Positions 50,201 to 61,100 of a DNA stretch of 64,000 nucleotides are shown piece by piece. Each line of letters begins with the position of its first letter. Positions within the stretch are counted from its first letter, which is position 1. This DNA is from DATBSL01 sp964561785 (lineage in GTDB: Bacteria; Acidobacteriota; Vicinamibacteria; Fen-336): assembly GCA_964561785.1 (NCBI GenBank), contig CAZLRF010000023.1:15650-79649 (forward strand), written 5' to 3'. The position numbers and the translations under genes were made by a program. Under the pieces are notes generated by a model. The model saw only the letters and a program-made list of their open reading frames with translations, was not told where the DNA came from and did no database searches.

Positions 50201-51917
50201 CCGCGCCAGTCCCCGGCCCGTTGAACACCTGATCGTAGGCGCCTGCCGTCACCGGGAACGGCGGGGAGTTGGGGTAGTCGTTCGTCTCGCCGGTCACGTA
50301 CGCGTTCCCCGAGGTGTCGATCGCGATCCCCTTCGCGTACTCCGTCCCGTAGCCGCCGATGTACGTGCAGTAGACGAGCGATGCGCCGTTCGTCGCCACC
50401 TTGGCGACGAACGCCTCGCTGTTGCCCCAAGAGTTGTCGTAGGCGCCGGCGGTGATCGGAAAGGTCGGGGCGGTGAGGGTGTCGGAAAAGGTGTCCCCGA
50501 CCACGAACGCGAAGCCGGTGGTGTCCACGACGATCCCGCGCCCGTTGTCGTTGTTGGCGCCCTCGATGAAGCCCGAGTAGACCAGGGCCGAGCCCGCGGC
50601 GTTCAGCTTGAGGACGAAGGCGTTGGTCTCGGAGTTGGGCGTATCGTTGAAGACGAGATCCGGACCGGCCACGGTCGGGAAGGAGTCCGACGTCGTGTCT
50701 CCCGTCACGTAGGCGTTCCCCGACGAGTCCACGGCCACCGCGCGGCCGATGTCGTTGTAGGCGCCCCCGATGTAGGTCGCGTAGACGAGCCCGGTGCCGT
50801 CCGCGCGCACCTTGGCCACGAGAACGTCGCGGTTGTTGTTGTGCGTCGTGTCGTAGGCGCCCACCGTCGCGGGGAAGTCGGTCGAGGTGGTGGCGCCGGT
50901 GACGTAGGCGGCCCCGGCGGCATCGACGGCGACGCCGAACGCTTCGTCGCCGTTCCCCCCACCCGTCCCGCCGATGTAGCCGCAGTAGACGAGGACCGCG
51001 GGGTCGAGGACGAGCGGTTTCGTCGGATCGTAGGGCCCGACCCGGAAGCCGAAACGACCCTCGCCAGCCGTCGGGCTGGACTCGAGCGCGAACCCGGAGG
51101 CCACCTCGGTGCGCGTGCCGCCGTCCTCCTGGTACGAGTAGGGAACGTCCTCCTCGAACGTCGTGACCGGGGTCTCGACGGAGAGGCGCCCTTCTTCCGT
51201 GAGGCGGACGGCCGAAGCTCCGCGATAAGCGAGGCGGATCCGCGAGGGGTCCGCCCCGGGCTCGACCACGAACGTGTACTTGGGCTGGCCGCCTTCGCTC
51301 GAGTAGACGAGATCGATCCCCTCCCACAGGTCCTCGTACACGACGTCCGCGTAGGTGGGCAGGTCCGTCTTCCACTCGGAAGGCCGGCCCTTGAGGTAGC
51401 TGACCACGGCCTCGGCGCGCTCGCGACCGCGGATCCGCACGTCGGGGTTCGCGTCTTCGAAGTCGAGGCGCACCGTCCAGCGGGCGGTGGCTCCCAGGTC
51501 GCCGTCCGGGGCATCAGCGGCCCGGCCCTCCGCGACGGTGTCGCCCTGTGAGGCGGCCCGGTTCGACAGGGAGAGGACCATGCCCTCGCGGGTCAGGTAG
51601 ACGCTGTTGGCCGAGCCCCGGGCGTAGTACGCCACGCGCGGATCCACCTGGCCCTGGTTCTCGACGAAGTACAGGGGCAGGTTCCCGAACCTCTGCCGAG
51701 CGGGGGTTCCCGCGCTTGGAGTCGCCGAGGCGAGGACTGGAGGGGGATGATTCGCGGAAACAGACAGCGCGTTGTGGGGATCCTGCGTTGTGGAGCGGGG
51801 CCACGGGACGGCCGCCAGTAAAGACCCGACAGGGTCGAGGGAGAGCGCGGCCGCCAGCAGCCACGAGACAGCCCGCCCACCGAACCGAGACCGCCGTTGC
51901 ACGCTCACACTCAGCAA
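44292..51917 (-). CDS. Giant secreted gingipain-like C25 protein with SBBP propeller repeats
   Basis: A 2541-residue secreted protein. In order: signal peptide; a domain starting LPLYFVENQGQVDPRVAYYA (the type preceding SBBP propellers); seven SBBP repeats (NAYVTGxT ... DAFVxKLN..GTALVYS; about 49575-50995); three GxYxGNG...GFxPDxV repeats; a parallel beta-helix; a fibronectin-III-like domain; a Gly/Pro/Glu linker; and a C25 domain. The peptidase His (codon 44695-44697, in YVGHGS) and Cys (44577-44579, in TMTCSNGYF) are 39 residues apart, near gingipain spacing. The TTG at 51917 follows GGGGAGGGG; GTG 51968 and 51908 are alternatives. It is likely an exported protease or adhesin. Confidence 0.85.
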   Translation of the reverse strand: MLSVSVQRRSRFGGRAVSWLLAAALSLDPVGSLLAAVPWPRSTTQDPHNALSVSANHPPPVLASATPSAGTPARQRFGNLPLYFVENQGQVDPRVAYYARGSANSVYLTREGMVLSLSNRAASQGDTVAEGRAADAPDGDLGATARWTVRLDFEDANPDVRIRGRERAEAVVSYLKGRPSEWKTDLPTYADVVYEDLWEGIDLVYSSEGGQPKYTFVVEPGADPSRIRLAYRGASAVRLTEEGRLSVETPVTTFEEDVPYSYQEDGGTRTEVASGFALESSPTAGEGRFGFRVGPYDPTKPLVLDPAVLVYCGYIGGTGGGNGDEAFGVAVDAAGAAYVTGATTSTDFPATVGAYDTTHNNNRDVLVAKVRADGTGLVYATYIGGAYNDIGRAVAVDSSGNAYVTGDTTSDSFPTVAGPDLVFNDTPNSETNAFVLKLNAAGSALVYSGFIEGANNDNGRGIVVDTTGFAFVVGDTFSDTLTAPTFPITAGAYDNSWGNSEAFVAKVATNGASLVYCTYIGGYGTEYAKGIAIDTSGNAYVTGETNDYPNSPPFPVTAGAYDQVFNGPGTGAGTDAFVTKLNSTGTALVYSTFLGGTASDSASGISLDASGNAYVVGQTASSDFPRTSLQTWSGGWDGFVTKLNSTGTALVYSGFIGGSTYDSATSIAVDGSGSAYVAGSTDSTEASFPETGGPDLTYNGGSSDAFVARVNPAGTALFFCTYLGGSGDEYAYAVAVDGLGAAYVAGTTTSTEATFPETVGPDLTHNGPGSNDAFVAKIQSSVMQVKTGQYVGNGSTQSITGLGFSPDYVMVTSAETWGRAAVVTTRSMSSNVSNALDAFAYAPLTNRITSLDADGFSVGHPATHAPNNDVTRSTSAPYHCVNHSGVVYYWTAFQAADGEMKVDKYVGDGAGTKDVAGVGFQPDYLIVFPASGAYPTHRSSTMTGNINFVFDGAAGRANQIVALQADGFQVGSTGFSNFNTSGATYHYVAWKRTTGRINVGSYTGNNAANRLITGVGFRPEFLTITPSNTTNPTGNLPAWSAIMKAGVTGAYSDYAQEYIAYTARSLKDWIHALEPDGFRVARTASFLDPVNKSTDTYHWAAFGPFNGTAFPNTNLRSIGSTDGTNPTTYTQGTAAVASGSVLVTGGGAPAPDWVAANRGRGDKITFDGGTTWYTVSSVNSATSLTLTSPFAGTGCDAGCAYTISRKFATLPAWENCIDGPTSSATCEGVASSSLVSDGRQEVGIAYEDSVFTETAANCAVTGATCGVEITGSTTSSANRILLTADGPNRHTGIAGTGARLDGTGATGSGIVVIDSNVTVEWLEVKNFTASAQQGLLVRDGATNVLLQNLLVYDNNNGVGGGGSALESWTLRNSIVYSNNNDGVAGDDLNDAITVENCTIFGNTGNGIDGNNTTTTLVVRNVVAMNGSTTQLAAGPSYSYTVTSDGSPSSGCTANCATGVLATTNTVTCSDVDGCVTFQNITSGTENLHLVSTTYSIASNKAVDKGSTLAGFSRDVDGQFRPGGAAWDIGADELNGTTAVRLASLTARGFDESVLVEWATGMELDNLGFHLYRGVSMDGPWERLTGHMIQGLGSSPEGRRYSFLDAPLRNGTTYYYRLEDIDRSGKVAAHGPVSATPLDGAGAPGEETPGETPGVGETAPAGWTEHGDPRDVSLRLLSRTSRSVTFELRTGGFYSLPQEDGSHRLFVPGFFDLAEPGYPTLPTRRTWTDAVPGLGARVQSVSAEEIVSFDGLVPPRAGAPAAVTMHDGTYQKALRPVAARPLSRGLFPREQARVLQTAFQGDTKKAYVEILPLRLDSARGRLVLARRMIVTVLFDGVVPGETGLGGSSGRSLTLRRQPPADGRLIARFATRSRGLHAVAWEDLLAATSSPGGDLASSALMLDTASMRLSRLGVPVPFHVEPRPDRFVPGSTLFFLAEDVSSAYTGEAVFELAVATGGLRMALGASSRGRSGSTEPLASLIASLPLERNLDYLPGLLDSPDPWLWSGFLSGSSASYPFSLQGLAPGDASISVRLMGGSDTTDPQDHRVALSLNGTPLGEAAWDGMAPFTFSAPVPDSVLTEGANTLLLEGRGSPSSAVYLDRFSLEHPRSLSPLAGSLEATASRDGVARVSGFDPGAVLLEISPRTTRWLGRSRSSEIAFSAQKDHRYLAVSPSAVLRPLIRPVSLSSLRDPANRADWIAVAPREFLPALEPLTLHRQAQGLATAAVAIEDVFAEFGFGETSPDALRDFLAFAYHHWASPAPRYVLLLGDATYDPRGFFSGTSRRDLVPSPFVRSSFLWTPSDPLLASVNGDDLLPDLALGRIPASTLAEATDAVQKILDFESAGRTLHGDAVLVADNPDPAGDFEQNANDIASLLTSRTVRKIFLSQYGSSTKAQVLAAFDSGPALVSYVGHGSASLWANSSENVLRSTDVPLLQPQPQQPLLLTMTCSNGYFVSPFSNSISERLALAPDKGSIAAFSPSGLSLDSAAHLYHRAVVTELEAGQHHRLGDLLLAAQANYTQSGAFPELLSLYHLFADPALKVR
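44488..46868. repeat. Copy 1 of a 2381-bp perfect repeat (C25 domain)
   Basis: Bases 44488-46868 are repeated at 52337-54717 (constant offset 7849). I found no difference, and reading several frames in both copies gives the same translations. Both copies encode most of the C25 domain of the two giant proteins. Homology continues with a few substitutions from 46869 to about 46942, then stops in the linker. Confidence 0.9.
48575..49575 (-). repeat. Three tandem beta-sandwich-like repeats (GxYxGNG...GFxPD type)
   Basis: Three consecutive modules of about 100 residues inside the first giant protein, each opening with a KTGQYVGNG- or NVGSYTGNN-like segment and GFxP(D/E)(Y/F), and closing with YHxxA(W/F). 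The same module occurs six more times in the second giant protein (56430-57360 and 60180-61110), so it is a mobile protein domain of this pair. Confidence 0.75.
49575..50995 (-). repeat. Seven SBBP-type propeller repeats
   Basis: Seven tandem repeats of about 65 residues with the SBBP pattern GVAVDxxGxAYVTGxT, then TAGAYD, DAFVxKLN and LVYSTFLGG. They form a seven-bladed propeller-like domain in the first giant protein. The second giant protein lacks them. Confidence 0.75.
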
Positions 51918-52140
51918 GGGTCCCCTCCCCAGAGTCGAATCAGCAAATCTCGTGCCATGATCGCGCACTCGCAGCCAAGTGACTGATAGGAATGAGGCTC
52001 CCGAAGGCCCAGTGGCAGCCTCTAGCTCTTACTATGGCCGGATCTTTGCCACCTCCCGGCCCAGCCTGCCGGCAAGACCCTCAAGTATTACGCGAAGTGT
52101 TAGACCATTCTAGCCTATCAACAAACGCGATTGAGTCTCT
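51918..52140. other. Intergenic region between the giant genes
   Basis: A 223-base gap of visibly lower GC than its surroundings. It must hold the promoter of the first giant gene on the minus strand. TAGAAT (rc of about 52110) and TAATAC are possible -10 boxes without good -35 partners. I see no gene, terminator hairpin or insertion-sequence end. Confidence 0.4.
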
Positions 52141-55100
52141 CTACCGTAGCCTGAGCGCCGGGTCGCCGAAGAGGTGATAGATGGCGAGGAGTTCCGGGAA
52201 GGCTCCGGACTGGGTGTAGTCGGCCTGGGCAGCGAGAACGAGGTCACCGATGCGGGCGTGGCTTCCGGTCTCGAGCTGCGCGGTGAGGGCCTTGTGGAAG
52301 ACGTGGGCGGCGGCGTCGAGGGAGAGGCCCGTGGGTGAGAAGGCGGCGATCGAGCCCTTGTCGGGGGCGAGGGCGAGGCGTTCGGAGATGGAGTTGGAGA
52401 AGGGGGAGACGAAGTAACCGTTGGAGCAGGTCATGGTGAGGAGGAGGGGCTGCTGGGGCTGGGGCTGGAGGAGTGGGACGTCTGTGGAGCGCAGGACGTT
52501 TTCGGAGGAGTTGGCCCACAGCGAGGCGGAGCCGTGTCCGACGTAGGAGACGAGAGCGGGACCGGAGTCGAAGGCGGCGAGGACCTGGGCCTTGGTGGAG
52601 GAGCCGTACTGGGAGAGGAAGATCTTGCGGACGGTGCGGGAGGTGAGGAGGGAGGCGATGTCGTTGGCGTTCTGCTCGAAGTCTCCTGCGGGGTCGGGGT
52701 TGTCGGCGACGAGGACGGCGTCGCCGTGGAGGGTTCGGCCGGCGGATTCGAAGTCGAGGATCTTCTGGACGGCGTCGGTGGCCTCGGCGAGGGTGGAGGC
52801 GGGGATTCTGCCCAGAGCGAGGTCGGGGAGCAGGTCGTCGCCGTTGACGGAGGCGAGGAGGGGGTCCGAGGGGGTCCAGAGGAAGGAGGAGCGGACGAAG
52901 GGAGAGGGGACGAGGTCTCTGCGGGAGGTACCGGAGAAGAAGCCCCTGGGGTCGTAGGTGGCGTCGCCGAGGAGAAGGACGTATCGGGGTGCGGGGGAGG
53001 CCCAGTGGTGGTAGGCGAAGGCGAGGAAGTCACGCAGCGCGTCGGGGGAGGTCTCTCCGAAACCGAACTCGGCGAAGACGTCCTCGATGGCGACGGCGGC
53101 GGTGGCGAGGCCCTGGGCCTGGCGGTGCAGGGTGAGGGGCTCGAGGGCGGGGAGGAACTCTCGGGGAGCGACGGCGATCCAGTCGGCGCGGTTTGCGGGG
53201 TCGCGCAGGGAAGAGAGCGAGACGGGGCGGATGAGGGGGCGCAGGACGGCGGAGGGGGAGACGGCGAGGTAGCGGTGGTCCTTTTGTGCGGAGAAGGCGA
53301 TCTCTGAGGATCGGGAGCGGCCGAGCCAGCGGGTGGTGCGAGGGGAGATCTCGAGGAGGACGGCGCCGGGGTCGAAGCCGGAGACGCGGGCGACGCCGTC
53401 GCGCGAGGCGGTTGCCTCGAGCGAGCCGGCGAGGGGCGAGAGCGAGCGTGGGTGCTCGAGGGAGAAGCGGTCGAGGTAGACGGCGGAGGAGGGGGAGCCT
53501 CGACCCTCGAGGAGGAGGGTGTTGGCGCCCTCGGTGAGGACGGAGTCGGGGACGGGGGCGGAGAAGGTGAAGGGGGCCATGCCGTCCCAGGCGGCTTCAC
53601 CGAGGGGTGTTCCGTTGAGCGAGAGGGCGACCCTGTGGTCCTGGGGGTCGGTGGTGTCGGAGCCACCCATGAGGCGGACGGAGATGGAGGCGTCTCCGGG
53701 GGCGAGCCCCTGCAGGGAGAAGGGGTACGAGGCGGAGGAGCCGGAGAGGAACCCGCTCCACAGCCAGGGGTCGGGCGAGTCGAGGAGCCCGGGGAGGTAG
53801 TCGAGGTTTCGCTCGAGGGGGAGCGAGGCGATCAGCGAGGCGAGCGGTTCCGTGGAGCCGGAGCGGCCGCGCGAGGAGGCTCCGAGGGCCATGCGCAGTC
53901 CGCCTGTGGCGACGGCGAGCTCGAAGACGGCCTCTCCGGTGTAGGCGGAGGAGACGTCCTCGGCGAGGAAGAAGAGGGTGGACCCGGGGACGAAGCGGTC
54001 GGGCCGGGGCTCGACGTGGAAGGGGACGGGGACACCGAGCCGGGAGAGGCGCATGGAGGCGGTGTCGAGCATGAGAGCGGAGGAGGCGAGGTCGCCGCCG
54101 GGGGAGGAGGTGGCGGCGAGGAGGTCCTCCCAGGCGACGGCGTGCAGGCCGCGCGAACGGGTGGCGAATCGGGCGATGAGGCGGCCGTCGGCGGGAGGCT
54201 GACGCCTGAGGGTGAGGGATCGTCCGGAGGAGCCTCCGAGGCCGGTCTCTCCGGGGACGACGCCGTCGAAGAGGACGGTGACGATCATCCTGCGGGCGAG
54301 GACGAGCCGCCCGCGGGCGGAGTCGAGGCGCAGGGGCAGGATCTCGACGTAGGCCTTCTTGGTGTCGCCCTGGAAGGCGGTCTGGAGGACGCGGGCCTGC
54401 TCTCTGGGGAAGAGGCCGCGGGAGAGAGGCCGGGCGGCGACGGGGCGCAAGGCCTTCTGGTAGGTGCCGTCGTGCATCGTGACGGCCGCGGGAGCGCCGG
54501 CGCGCGGGGGCACGAGGCCGTCGAAGGACACGATCTCCTCGGCGGAGACGGACTGGACGCGGGCTCCGAGGCCGGGGACGGCGTCGGTCCAGGTGCGGCG
54601 AGTGGGCAGCGTGGGATAGCCGGGCTCGGCGAGGTCGAAGAAGCCGGGGACGAAGAGCCGATGAGAGCCGTCCTCCTGGGGGAGCGAGTAGAAGCCCCCC
54701 GTGCGCAGCTCGAAGGTGACCGAGGTGCGGTCGCGGGAGACGAGGCGCAGCGAGACGTCGCGCGGGTCCCCGTGCTCCGTCCACCCCGCAGGCGTCGCCT
54801 CGCCCTCGCCCGGACCCTCGCCGCCCGACCCGCCGCCCTCTTCACCCTCCCCCGGCGCTCCCGCCCCCGCCAGAGGCGTCGCCGACACCGGCCCGTGGGA
54901 CGTCACCCGCCCCGAGCGGTCGATGTCCTCGAGCCGGTAGAAGTACGTCGCCCCGTTGCGCAGCGGCGCGTCCACGAAGCTGTAGCGCTTGCCCTCGGGT
55001 GAAGACCCCAGACCCGGAATCAGCGACTCGTTCAGACGCTCCCACGGCCCGTCCGCCGACAACCCCCGATACAGGTGGAAGCCGAGATTGTCCAGCTCCT

Positions 55101-58100
55101 GCGCCGTCGCCCACTCCACCAGGACCGACGAGTCGTACCCCGTCGCGCGGAACGCGGCCAACCGAACCGTGGTGAAGCCGTTGTACTCGTCCGCCCCGAT
55201 GTCCCACGCCCCGACCCGGCCCTCGCCGTCCACGTCCAGGGACGCGATCTGGCCGGCGAGGCTCGCACCCTGGTCGATCGCCGGCGAGCCTGACGCCAGG
55301 TGGAAGTCCGGCGGCGTCGCGTAGGGAGCCGCCAGCCCAGGGTCGGCCCAGTCCAGGTACACCGAGTCGACTCCGGTCTGAAGCGGGCTCGGCATGCACG
55401 TCAGGTTGGATCCGCTGTCCGGCAGCCGGACGTCCATCACCCCGTCGACGGGCGAGCTGTCGGAGAAGAGGATGTCGCGCTCGCCCGAGAAGCGGCCGCC
55501 CGAGCAGGCGAGGTTGTTCGTCAGTTGGACCGAGTCGGAGCAGCTGCCTCCCTTGATGCCCGACTGAGACCCGCCATAGACGGTGTTCGACAGGATCCGC
55601 ACGTCGGTCCCGCACCCGTTGCCGTTGAGTCCCACCGCGATGTCGTGGGCCAGGTTGTTGTAGACGACGTTGCCCGAGACGGTCGCGACCGTGTCGACGT
55701 CGCGCAAGTGGATCCCGGCGCCCGCGCCGTCGTGCAGCAGGTTGTACCGCACGAAGATCTCGTTGCCGCCGGCGGTCAGGTTGTCGACCGAGACGAGGTC
55801 GGCCCCGCTCGCGCCCCCTTTGACCTCGAGCCACTCGACCGTCACGTGGTCGTCGAGGACCTGGATCGCGGGCGAGGTGGCCGACCCGTTGTCGACGACG
55901 ACGTGGCTCGTCGCGCCCGTGCCCGGCCAGGCCTGGCCGGAGTGTCGGCTGCGGGAGTCGACGGTGAGCGTGATCGTGTGCGAAGCGTCGGTCACGGAGC
56001 CGTCGATGGTGAGCGCGCCGGCGTAGGCGGTGCCGTCGTTGTAGACGACGCCCACCTCGGAGCGGTCGTCCGCGACGAGGCTGCTGCTCGCCGGAGGGAA
56101 GTAGCTGCAGGCGGTGCCGCCGGGTCCGTCGACGCAGTCCTCCCACGCGGAGAGGGTGCTCGCCTGCCGCCGGATCATGAGGGTCACGCCGCTCTGGGTC
56201 GGCCCCTCGTAGCCCCGGGCCAGCACGAGCTGGGTCTCCGACGCCACGGAGAGAACCTGGTAGGGGACGCCGCCGGTACAGGTCGGCGGGTCGGGGCAGG
56301 GGATGACCGCGACGTCCCCGCGCCCCCGGTTGTTGGTGAGCCACTGGGCGGTCGCCGCGCTGACCAGCGTCGAGCCCTGGGTGAGGCTCGCCCCTCCCGG
56401 CCCCGCGCCGACGATCGTCGCCGTGTTGCCGATCGACCGGTAGTTCACCGTGGAGCCGTGGGGCCCGAAGGCCGCCCAGTGGTAGGTGACCCCCACGTCG
56501 TTGACCCGGTCGGGGGACTCGGGCCCGAAGCCCACCTGGAAGCCCTGGGTGCGGATCTGCTGGATGTCTCCCGGCTCACCGGTCCAGTTCGTGAGGGGGA
56601 GGCTGTAGTCGGTGCTGACCCCCGTGGAGGCCGGCTTCTGGACCCAGGGACGGCTGTTGTCGCCCCGCTTGACCAGGACCCACTCCGAGGCGAACCCCGC
56701 GAGGTCGACGTTGCGACCGTCGACGCCGTCGCCCACGTAGCTCCCCACGGCGACGCGGCCCCCCGTCTCGTTCCACGCCAGGTAGTGGTAGGTGGTCCCG
56801 AGCTGGTTGACCGACGCGTCGTTGCCCACCTGGAAGCCGTAGGGCTCCATCGCCTGGATGCGGTTCGTGTAGCTCGAGGCGTCGAAGTCGTAGGCGAGGT
56901 TGGCGGGCATCGTCGAGGTGCGGATGAAGGGGTCGCCCGCCGCTCCGCTCGCCGCGGGGAGGGTGACCACGACCTCCGGGCGGAAGCCCACGTCGCTCAC
57001 CGAGCGGTCGTCCGTGCCGTCGCCGGAGTACGTTCCGACCTTCAGCTGGCCCTGGGCGGCCTTGAAGGCGATCCAGTAGTAGGTCTGGCCGGCGGCGTTC
57101 ACCCGGGCGCTCGTGCCGAGCACGAACCCGTCGGCGGCGAGCGACTTGACGCCGCCCGCGAAGAGGTCGAGGCCGGAGTTGGAGAGCGACTTCGTCGCGT
57201 CGCCCGCCATCGTGGACGTCCTCACGACACCCCAGTAGTCGTCCCCCGAGCCGGAGCCCGCGTCGCGCTTGACGAACACCACGTCGGGCTGGAAGCCCAC
57301 GTGGATCGCCCGGCCGTCCGTGTCGTTCCCGGTGTACACCCCCGACCGGACCTCCATCGCCGCCGTGGCCCCCGAGAACTCGTCGGCCCCGACGTCCCAC
57401 GCCGTCGACTGCGGCCGCGGCTGGCCGTCGACGTCGCCGCTGAAGGACGAGGAGAGGTCCTTGCCCGCGTCGATGGCGGCGCTGCCGAGCTTCAGATGCA
57501 GGTCGATCGCGCCCGCCACCGAGGCGAACAGGCTCGCCGCGCTCCGGTAGGTGAGGTTCCCCGTTCCCGTGCACCCGTAGGCCGCGTCGTTCGCGGAGCC
57601 ATCGTCGGTGATGGTGTTGTTGCACACGAACGTGCCCCCCGCGTCGTGGTAGAGGGAGCTCTCGGCGGCGACCACGTTCTCGGCGGTGAGGCTGCCGCTC
57701 CCGGCGACCTGGATCGCCTCGCCGACGTTCGGGCTGTTGGTGCTGCGGAGGAACGACGAGTTCTCGACCCGGATGCCCGTCCCGCTGGCGTAGATCCCGT
57801 CCTCACCGTACTCGTACACGAGGCAGTTGCGCACGGTGACGCCGTCGGCGGGGATGGAGAAGCCGAAGCCGTCCGTCTGGCCGGTCGGAGGGGTGTTCTC
57901 GAGATCGTGGACGATCAGGCCCTCGAAGAGCGAACCCGCGCCCCCGGGGTCTCGCGCCTCGAGTCCGATGTTCCCCGGGTGGTCGTTGCCGTCGATCTCG
58001 AGCCACTCGACGCGGGTGTACGCCTCGTCGACCCCGAGCACGACGCCGTCTCCCGGGATGGTGGCACCCACCTCGATCACGGCCCCCGACCCGGCGATCC

Positions 58101-61100
58101 CCGAGTGGCGCTGGCTCACGCCGGATGCCACCTGCGAGGCGCCGGCCACCGTGAGGGTGATGTAGCGCGTCGCGTCGGTCGTGTACCCGCTGATCTGCGT
58201 GCCGGTCGTCACCGTGAACGGCCCGTCGTTGTACGCCACCCAGGTCAGCTTCCGGTCGGCGGCGACGAGGTCGCCCCCGTTGAGGTGGCTTGCGTCCGAG
58301 GAACCGCTCACGGCAGCGGCGATGCTGTTGAACGCGCGGGTGATCGAGTTCACGACGCCTCCGCTGTCCGAGGGCAGGAGCCCCGTGGCCGTGCGCACGG
58401 CGAACTGGGTCGGGCTCAGCACGGCGCTCACGTAGCAGGTGCGCACGCCGCCGTAGGTCACGAGGTCGCCGACGCCGACGTTCCGGGTCTGGGCGATCGA
58501 GAAGGTGGCCACGCCCCCGACGACGTTCACCGTGGGAGCGCCGGTCATCAGGTTGGCCGTCGAGGTGCCGATCGAGTAGAAGACCTCGATCAGCGTGACG
58601 TCCTGCGTGTGGGTGGCGCCGGCGACCGATCCCGACTCCGTGACGCCCGCCTGGACGGGGTCGATGCCGTCCGTCCCGAGGGTCAGGGTCGTCGTGTCCC
58701 CGGCCGCGAGGTTGGCGACCGTCGCGCGCACGAAGTAGGTCGTCGCGCTCGTGTCGGGCGTGAAGTCGGTCGTGAACGTGAGGACGCCTCCCGCCCCCGC
58801 GACCCCGCCCTGGACGAGCGTGTCGCTGCCCGTTTCGAGCGTGCCGTTGCCGTTCGCGTCCTGCCAGAGCTCCCCGGCGGTCACGTCCGCGCTCGCCACG
58901 CCCCCCGCCGTGGTGAACGCGACGCGGAGCGTGTCGACCGAGGCCGTCCCGAGGCGCGTCAGCCGGAACCGGAAGAGGACCGCCGTGACCGGCGACGTCG
59001 TGCCGAACGCGTCGGCGACCTGGCCGGAGGCATGGTCGGCGAGAACGATGTGGTTGGCCGAGTAGGAGGACTCGTCGGCGCCGATGTCCCACCCGGTCGA
59101 GAAGGGGCGCGCCTGCCCGTCGACGTCGTCGGAGAAGCTGCCGGACAGATCCTGGCCCGCGTTCACCGCGGCCGAGCCCAGCTTCAGGTGGAGGTCGGGG
59201 GTGACGACGCTCTCGAAGAGGAAGAACCCGCCCTGGCCGGTGAGCGACCCGCCGCCCGTGGCGGTGGCGTCGGACGAGATGTTGTAGCTCTGGCTCGTCA
59301 CCGCGAGGAAGTCCGAGCTGTTCTGGGCGGCGATCGTGTTGGTGACGGTCGCGGCGCCGCCCCCGCCGTTCACGCCCACCCCCGTGCCGTTGCCGTAGAT
59401 GCTGACGTTCTGGATCGTCGCGGTCGTCCCCGGGTTCCCGAGGTAGCCCGCGTTGTCGGCGAACCAGACGAGGCTGTTGCGGAGAGTCAGGCTGGCGCCG
59501 TTCTGCGCGTACACGCCGTTCCACGTGTCGTGGATCACGAGGTTGCGCAGCAGCACGTTCGTCGCCCCGTCCACGTCGACCGAGCCGCACGTCGTGCAGC
59601 TCTTCGTGTTGCGCGCCCCCCACCACTCGACCGTCACGTAGTCGTCGCGGACGATCAGGGAGCCGGCGCTGGTGCCCGGCCCGTCGATCCGCGTGCCGGT
59701 GTTGCCGAGGCCGGTGTGGCGCTGGCTCACGCCGCTCGCGACCTGGCCGGCGCTTGCCGCGGTCAGGGTGATGCCGTACGTCGCGTCGGTCGTGTAGCCG
59801 TCGATCGTCGCGCCTGCGGTGAAGGTCCCGTCGTTGTAGCCGACCCAGGTCAGGTTGTAGCGGCCGGCCACGAGGTCGTACGTGCCCAGGTGGCTGGCGT
59901 CCGCCGAGCCGGTGACGGCGGCGGCGATCGTGTTGAAGGCACGCTTGATGGAGCTCACCGCCACTGCCGGCGTGTCGGAGGGGGTCACGCCGGTCGCGGT
60001 GCGGACGATGAACTGTGTCTGGCTCACCACCGAAGCGATGTAGGCCTTCTTGCTCGGCGAGTCGTAGTCGATGACGTCGCCGACGCCGACGTTCCCGGTC
60101 TGGGCGACGCTCAGCGTCGCCGTCCCGCCGGAGATCGCGATCGTGGGGGAACCCGTCTTGAGGTCCGCGGTCGACGTCCCGATCGAGTAGAAGACCTCGG
60201 ACGGCGTGGAGGAGTAGGGGCCGAACGCGGCGTAGTAGTAGGTGTTGTCGGTGCCGGACGCGTTCACGTCGGCGTTGGTCCCCACCTGGAACCCATCGGC
60301 CTCGAGCGCCTGGATCCGGTTCGTCGTGTTGGTCGCGCCGGGATACCCGCCCCAGGGCTGCGAGGCGTCCGTCGAGACGCCGGTCGAGGCCGGCTTCTGC
60401 ACCGTGAGGTTCGTCCTGATGCGGGAGACGATGACGTGCTCCGGCTGGAAGCCGACCCCGGGAATCGAGCGGCTGTCGGTGTCGTTCCCCGCGTAGGTGC
60501 CGACCTTGATCCGGCCGGCCACGTCGTTGAACGCCACCCAGTGGTAGACCGTGGAGGGACCGTTGTTGACCTCGGCGTCGCTGCCGAGCTGGAAGCCGTC
60601 GGCCAGGAAGTCCTGGATGCGATTGGCGCGGCTGCCGGCGGGACCCCCCTCGACCGTCATGCTGTCGTCAGGCGCCATCGCCCCGTAGCGGTGCCACGCC
60701 CACGTCTGGTCCTGCGCCATCACGAGCACGTACTCCGGCTGGAAGCCGAGGCCGTTGACGTTGCGGTTGTCGAGGTCGTCGCCGGTATAAGAGCCGACGG
60801 CCATCTCGCCCGCCCCCGCCTGGAACGCGACCCAGTAGTAGGTCGTGCCGCCGAGATTGACCTCGGATCGGTTGCCGACGGTGAAGCCGTTGGCGTCGAG
60901 AGACTGTATCCCGTCGGCGAAGGGCATCCCGCAGTCGTAGAAGAGGCACCGTGAGGAGTTGCCCGTCATCGTCGAGGTCCGGGCGACGGCGTTGGAGTTT
61001 GCGTTCGCCTTCACGATGACGTAATCGGGCCGGAAGCCGACCGCGATGGACCTGCCGTTTGCGCCGTCGCCCACGTACGCGCCCGACCGAACGAGCATCG

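Noticed and set aside
48048..51551. A 1167-codon plus-strand frame opposite the SBBP repeats
   Set aside because: It is the mirror of a repeated coding sequence and has no signal, motif or plausible start; the minus frame has the SBBP pattern.
44488..54717. The long direct repeat as a transposon or insertion sequence
   Set aside because: No terminal inverted repeats, target duplication or transposase; the repeat edges fall within coding domains and reading frame is kept.
55300..60954. A 1884-codon open frame on the plus strand, opposite the second giant gene
   Set aside because: Its translation is a low-complexity Arg/Asp/Val/Gly mixture with no domain, while the minus frame gives clear modular repeats and catalytic motifs. 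Long antisense frames are expected at this GC content.
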